Shown: piece after piece, positions 59,853 through 64,000 of the stretch | Layout: each line of letters begins with the position of its first letter | How positions within the stretch are numbered: the first letter of the stretch is position 1 | Assembly (NCBI GenBank): GCA_041394905.1 | Contig: JAWKHJ010000017.1 | Span: forward strand, 62,001 to 126,000 | DNA from: RI-231 sp041394905 | GTDB lineage: Bacteria; Acidobacteriota; Terriglobia; Bryobacterales; UBA6623 | DNA length: 64,000 nucleotides | Reading direction: 5' to 3' | Translations under genes and position numbers: made by a program | The notes under the pieces: generated by a model | The model's database searches: none | What the model was told of the DNA's origin: nothing | What the model saw: the letters and a program-made list of their open reading frames with translations, nothing else

Positions 59853-62388
59853 GCGGAGGGCGGATTCCCGCTCTCTAAGCTATCAGGCTGAACAGGCATT
59901 GCAGACCCTGCTCGAAGTTTTTGCGCGCATGGACCGGCTGGGCCGGCGCGAGGCGGTGCGTTGGAACAACGGCTACCGCACGCGGGTGTGGAGCTACGCC
60001 GAGCTGTGCGCGCGTTCGCGAGCGTTTGCGGGCGAGCTCGAGCGGCGCGGCATCGGGCGCGGCGACTGCGTGCTGGTGTGGGGCGAGAATCGTCCTGAGT
60101 GGCTGGCGGCGTTCTGGGGGTGCGTGCTGCGCGGGGCGACGGTCGTCCCGGTGGACTTCCATTCCTCGGCGGGACTGGCCGAAAGCATCGCGGCGCGTAC
60201 CCGCGCGAAGTTATGCCTCGTCGGCGACGAAACGAAGCCGGGCGACGGACTGGGAGAGACGATGCGGCTTGCCGCGCTCGAAGAGTTGCCCGAGGCGCGG
60301 CCCGCGGCGGTCGAGGTCAGCCCCGACGATGCGGTCGAGATCGTCTTTACCTCCGGCTCCACCAGCGAGCCCAAAGGCGTGGTGCACCGGCACCGCAACA
60401 TCTGCGCCAATCTCTCTGGCGTGGCCAAAGAGATGGACAGGTATGGTTGGGCGACTTGGCCGTTCCAGCCGATTCGGTGTCTGGACCTGCTGCCGCTGAG
60501 CCACTTGTTCGGGCAGACGATGGGGCTCTACATTCCGCCGCTGCTGGGCGGGTCGGTGGTGTTCAGCTCGGAGCTGGGCGGGACAGCGCTGCTCGACCTA
60601 ATTCGGCAGGAACGCATTTCAGTGGCGACGGGCGTCCCGGCGATGCTCAGTGGGCTCAAGGAGCGGGTAGAGAAGGAGCTGGACGGTCCGCCGGCGAAGC
60701 TCGAGCGCAAGGGCTGGGCGTCCGTATTCGAGGCTTGGTGGCGGCATCGCAAGATCCACTCACGGACGGGTTGGAAGTTCTGGGCTTTTGTCGTGGGCGG
60801 TGCGCGGCTGGACGAAGAGCTCGAGACGTTCTGGAAGCGCCTGGGCTTCGCCGTCGTCCAAGGCTATGGGCTGACGGAGGCGAGCCCGGTGGTGGCGCTC
60901 AATCATCCCTTCTCGACGCGTAGCGGATCGCTGGGCAAGCCGCTGCCTGGACAGGAGGTGAAGCTCGCGCCGGACGGGGAGATCCTAGTGCGCGGGGCGA
61001 GCGTGGCGTCCGAGTATTACGGCGGCAGCAAAGGCGAAGAGGGCTCGACACGCTTCGAGGGCGGCTGGCTGCACACGGGCGACCTAGGCGAGATGGACGC
61101 TGAGGGGCGGCTCTATTACCGCGGACGCAAGCGCGACCTGATCGTAAAGCCGGATGGGCTGAACGTGCATCCGCAGGACGTGGAAAAGGCGCTCGTGGCC
61201 GAGGCCGGTGTGCGCGAGGCGTGCGTGATCGGCACGGGCGCGGGACGGGTGCATGCAGCGCTGGTGTTAGCCGACGGCGCCGACGCGGGCGCCCTCGTGG
61301 GACGCGCAAACGGACGATTGGAACCCTACCAGCGCGTGCAGGAGTGGTCTCTGTGGGATGAACGAGACTTGCCACGTACGGCGTCGACGTTGAAGATCCG
61401 GCGCGGCGAGCTCGCGGAGATGGTGGCGGCGCGGACCGGCGCCGAGCCTCCGCGCAAGCGGAGTGAAGTCGAAGAGCTGTTGGGGCGCGACCTGCCGCAA
61501 GCGGCCGAAGACGCGCGCCTCGAAGAAGACCTAGGGTTGAGCTCGCTGGAACGCGTGGAGTTGCTCAGCCGCATCGAAGACAAGGCCGGGACGACGATTG
61601 ACGAGGAGCGCTTCGCGCGGGCGCGTACGGTAGCGGACTTGGAAGCGATGATGGCTTCCGAGCGGAAGGCCGAGGAACTGGGAGGACCGCCGCAATTTCT
61701 ACTCGAACCGCGCTGGACGCGTTGGCTACCGGTGCGTGCGCTGCGCAGGGCGGCGCTCGACTGGTGGATCCTGGCGATGTTCAAACATTACCTGCCGCTG
61801 AAGGTTGAAGGAATCGAGAACCTGGAGGCGCTCGACGGGCCGGCGATCTTCGCGGCCAACCATTCGAGCCACTTGGATACCGCGGCTGTGTTGGCGGCGC
61901 TGCCCAAGAAGCTGCGGCGCCGTCTGGCGCCAGCGATGTCCCAGGACTATTTTGGAGACTTCTTCAAGCCGCGCCCGGGCGTGGGATGGAAACTACGCGC
62001 GGAAGCGGGGCTTTCCTACTTGGCGGCGCTGACTCTGTTCAACGCGTTCCCGCTGCCGCAGAAGATGGCGGGCGCGCGCAGGGCATTGCGGTATGCGGGT
62101 GAGATGGTGGATGCGGGCTATAGCGTCTTGATCTACCCCGAAGGGACGCGGACGGAAGACGGGAAGATCCTGCACTTCCAGCCCGGAGTCGGGTTGATGG
62201 CGCAACGACTCGGGGTTCCCGTCGTGCCGGTGCGGCTGCGCGGTCTGTTCGAGGTGTATTCCGTGCATCACGAATGGCCGGAGGTGCACGAGGTGGGCGT
62301 GAGCTTCGGCGAGCCCTTGAGGTTTGCGGCGCACGAGGGCTTTGCGGAGGTTGCGGCGCAGGTCGAGGCGGCTGTTCGGAAACTTTAG
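59851..62388 (+). CDS. Tri-domain AMP-ligase / acyl carrier / PlsC acyltransferase protein
   Basis: This intact 845-residue multidomain protein likely makes or salvages acyl chains and transfers them to a glycerolipid. Residues about 15-530 are an acyl-adenylating ligase: VFTSGSTSEPKGVVHRH (P-loop), GYGLTEASPV, LHTGDLGEMD and GRKRDLIVKPDGLNVHP. Residues about 545-625 are a carrier domain with LGLSSLERVEL (candidate phosphopantetheine Ser). Residues about 650-845 are a PlsC acyltransferase with NHSSHLD, IYPEGTRTEDG and VPVVPV. The order differs from E. coli Aas, where the acyltransferase comes first. It nearly abuts mtgA on the opposite strand. Confidence 0.87.
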   Translation: MRRADSRSLSYQAEQALQTLLEVFARMDRLGRREAVRWNNGYRTRVWSYAELCARSRAFAGELERRGIGRGDCVLVWGENRPEWLAAFWGCVLRGATVVPVDFHSSAGLAESIAARTRAKLCLVGDETKPGDGLGETMRLAALEELPEARPAAVEVSPDDAVEIVFTSGSTSEPKGVVHRHRNICANLSGVAKEMDRYGWATWPFQPIRCLDLLPLSHLFGQTMGLYIPPLLGGSVVFSSELGGTALLDLIRQERISVATGVPAMLSGLKERVEKELDGPPAKLERKGWASVFEAWWRHRKIHSRTGWKFWAFVVGGARLDEELETFWKRLGFAVVQGYGLTEASPVVALNHPFSTRSGSLGKPLPGQEVKLAPDGEILVRGASVASEYYGGSKGEEGSTRFEGGWLHTGDLGEMDAEGRLYYRGRKRDLIVKPDGLNVHPQDVEKALVAEAGVREACVIGTGAGRVHAALVLADGADAGALVGRANGRLEPYQRVQEWSLWDERDLPRTASTLKIRRGELAEMVAARTGAEPPRKRSEVEELLGRDLPQAAEDARLEEDLGLSSLERVELLSRIEDKAGTTIDEERFARARTVADLEAMMASERKAEELGGPPQFLLEPRWTRWLPVRALRRAALDWWILAMFKHYLPLKVEGIENLEALDGPAIFAANHSSHLDTAAVLAALPKKLRRRLAPAMSQDYFGDFFKPRPGVGWKLRAEAGLSYLAALTLFNAFPLPQKMAGARRALRYAGEMVDAGYSVLIYPEGTRTEDGKILHFQPGVGLMAQRLGVPVVPVRLRGLFEVYSVHHEWPEVHEVGVSFGEPLRFAAHEGFAEVAAQVEAAVRKL

Positions 62389-62457
62389 AAGAATTCCTCG
62401 CCGAGATGCTCGGCGTGGTGCTAAGATCTGGAGTCAATATCCCCCCGAGGAAAGTTT

Positions 62458-63663
62458 GTGCGCGTTCTTTTCCTGTCCGCGTGGTTTCCTTATCCTCACG
62501 ACAACGGCTCGAAGCTACGAATATTTAATCTGCTCCGGGGTCTGTCGCAAAAGCACGAAGTCACGCTCTACTCCCTCTCGGAGCGCCCGGAGGAGCCAAC
62601 CCCGGCGCCACTGGCGGAGATCTGTCGCGAAGTCGTCGCGGTCGAATCGCGTCCGTATCGCGCCGGCAGCAGCCGCGCTCTGATGGGTCTACTCAGCCCG
62701 ACACCACGAGTGCTGGTCGATCGGCACTCGCAGGAGATGTACGCCCTAGTCAAACGGGCTGTGGACGAGAGACGCTTCGACGTGATCGTCGCCTCGCAGT
62801 GGTACATGGCGGCGTATCTGGAGGGCCTGGAAGGGACGCCTGCGATATTCGATGAGATCGAGCTCGGCGTCTTCGAACAGCGTGTGGCCGAGGCGTCGGG
62901 CTCGATCCAACGCTTTCGCCATGAGCTTACGACAATCAAGCTGAGGCGCTATTTTGAGAATCTCCTGCCCAGGTTTGGAGCGTGCACCGTAGCCTCACCG
63001 GAGGAAGCGACGCTGCTCGAGAAGAGGGTTCCTGGGTACCCGAACACCGTCGTCATTCCCAACGGAATCAGCCTCGCGGATTGCCAGGGCGAGTGGGGAG
63101 AATCGCGCGCCGACGAATTAGTCTTCGCGGGGTCATTCACCTACGTCGTGAATCACCATGCGATGCAATGGTTCACGGGCTCAGTGCTTCCTTTGATCCA
63201 TGAGCACAGACCGCAGGTTCGACTCAGGATTACGGGAAACCATGCGGACCTGCCACTACCCTACATGCGGAACGTCGAATTGGCGGGCATGTTGCCGGAC
63301 GTTCGGCCTGCTGTTGCGGGCGCGTGGGCGAGCTTGGCGCCGTTGCTGGTTGGCGGCGGAACACGGCTGAAGATCCTGGAATCGATGGCGCTGGGAACTC
63401 CGGTCATCGCTACGTCGAAGGGAGCGGAAGGGCTGCAAGCGCGCGACGGCGAGCATCTGCTGATTGCGGATACGGCGCCGGACTTCGCGGCGGCGACGTT
63501 GCGGCTGCTTGGCGACGAAGACCTGCGGCGACGGCTGAGCGAGAACGCCCAAGCGCTCGTGCGGGAAACGTACGACTGGCCGGTGATCCTACCCCAATTC
63601 CTTGGGCTGGTGGAGAAGGTTGCGGCAGGAGCGAGCGAGCGCGTGCGGGCGCACTCGGTTTAA
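62458..63663 (+). CDS. Family-4 glycosyltransferase
   Basis: This 401-residue GT-B glycosyltransferase starts at GTG 62458, with GAGGAAAG about 5 bases upstream. The N-terminal domain begins VRVLFLSAWFPYPHDNGSK with LRIFNLLRGLSQKHEV. The C-terminal donor-binding domain carries VIPNGIS, ELVFAGSF, SLAPLLVGGGTRLKILESM (E-x7-E region) and GTPVIATSKGAEGL. The form resembles transferases in exopolysaccharide or PEP-CTERM-associated clusters. The sugar donor is unknown. It is intact. Confidence 0.88.
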   Translation: MRVLFLSAWFPYPHDNGSKLRIFNLLRGLSQKHEVTLYSLSERPEEPTPAPLAEICREVVAVESRPYRAGSSRALMGLLSPTPRVLVDRHSQEMYALVKRAVDERRFDVIVASQWYMAAYLEGLEGTPAIFDEIELGVFEQRVAEASGSIQRFRHELTTIKLRRYFENLLPRFGACTVASPEEATLLEKRVPGYPNTVVIPNGISLADCQGEWGESRADELVFAGSFTYVVNHHAMQWFTGSVLPLIHEHRPQVRLRITGNHADLPLPYMRNVELAGMLPDVRPAVAGAWASLAPLLVGGGTRLKILESMALGTPVIATSKGAEGLQARDGEHLLIADTAPDFAAATLRLLGDEDLRRRLSENAQALVRETYDWPVILPQFLGLVEKVAAGASERVRAHSV

Positions 63664-63685
63664 GACGAGAGGAGGGTCGATTTCG

Positions 63686-64000
63686 TCAGGTGTAGACGAA
63701 CTCGGCGGAGAGGGTCGCCGATTCGCTCGAGGTGAGGCGGACCCAATGGGCGCTGAAGCCGGAGGGGAACTCGTGGTGGGCGTAGCTGTTGGTTGTGATT
63801 TGAATTGACTCGTAAGTCGACCAGTCGCCGTCGCCAAGGAAATCGACTTCTATAGACACCACTGTCGAGCCTGATCCATACATCTTCAGGTGCAAGACCT
63901 TCTTGTCGAAGCCGGTCATCAAATACGGCTCGGACGGCGTATTGGCTTGCACCTGCGTCTTGCGCCAAGGGCCGCCCCAGCCTTGCGGCTTGCCCCACCT
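63686..64000 (-). CDS. Conserved hypothetical protein, C-terminal fragment
   Basis: About 104 C-terminal residues read from the right window edge to TGA at 63686. The text includes GWGGPWRKTQVQANTPSEPY, MTGFDKK, VSIEVDFLGDGDWSTY and SAHWVRLTSS then AEFVYT. This beta-rich pattern occurs at the end of a conserved uncharacterised family in Planctomycetes and Acidobacteria. The start lies beyond the window; GTG 63952 is internal. It converges with the glycosyltransferase gene. Confidence 0.65.
   Translation of the reverse strand, partial: RWGKPQGWGGPWRKTQVQANTPSEPYLMTGFDKKVLHLKMYGSGSTVVSIEVDFLGDGDWSTYESIQITTNSYAHHEFPSGFSAHWVRLTSSESATLSAEFVYT

Noticed and set aside
62399..62415. Terminator after the tri-domain protein
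   Set aside because: A 7-bp hairpin (CGCCGAG/CTCGGCG) is present but has no T tract.

Overview
The window is GC-rich bacterial DNA, most likely from an acidobacterium of the Bryobacterales/Solibacter type. The support is a VWFA-related acidobacterial protein (3649-4758), a protein with the Solibacter C-terminal domain (TIGR03437 type, 42258-43836), three sulfatases, many Tat- or lipoprotein-exported enzymes, and a Gram-negative lipid A/LPS-core gene set. No rRNA, tRNA, CRISPR array or complete insertion sequence was seen.

Layout. 1-3581: C-terminal part of an Lhr helicase. 3.6-11.7 kb: exported or lipid-anchored proteins (VWA, amidohydrolase, membrane-anchored beta-carbonic anhydrase, PhoD-like phosphatase, TPR lipoprotein) plus an overlapping APH-type kinase/CysC pair. 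11.8-16.8 kb: two sulfatases, a 1-Cys peroxiredoxin and TrpB2. 16.8-21.4 kb (minus): a MatB-like malonyl-CoA synthetase, a 37-residue membrane protein, a sodium:solute symporter and an exported protein. 21.4-26.1 kb: an esterase/hydratase fusion, an aldo/keto reductase, an AraC/GyrI-type regulator and a gluconate-dehydrogenase-subunit-3-like protein. 26.1-29.9 kb: a dnaK-dnaJ-hspR heat-shock operon with a near-consensus promoter and strong hairpins between dnaK and dnaJ. 30-42 kb: methyltransferase, polytopic membrane protein, ThiE, metallopeptidase, outer-membrane barrel, third sulfatase, second aldo/keto reductase, second TPR lipoprotein, RecA. 43.9-50.3 kb (minus): waaA-lpxK-waaF-hicB-hicA-nucleotidyltransferase-like-waaC and a GDSL hydrolase. 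51-59 kb: tandem lactonases, creatininase-family amidohydrolase, two MFS transporters, a glucosamine-6-phosphate-isomerase-like gene overlapping an Mrr restriction gene. 59-64 kb: MtgA, a ligase-ACP-acyltransferase fusion, a family-4 glycosyltransferase and a partial gene.

A dominant property is frameshifting. About 26 genes, including recA, waaA and lpxK, read as conserved proteins only when two or three frames are joined. The lesions cluster (about 18.6-26 kb, 32.5-45 kb, 48-59 kb) while 0-12 kb, 26-32 kb and 59-64 kb are clean. Because conserved motifs survive on both sides of each break, even in housekeeping genes, uncorrected indels in a low-coverage long-read or metagenome assembly are more likely than true decay. 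The first lactonase copy (51440-52592) is the best candidate for a genuine pseudogene. Coordinates of frameshifted genes span the reconstructed gene.
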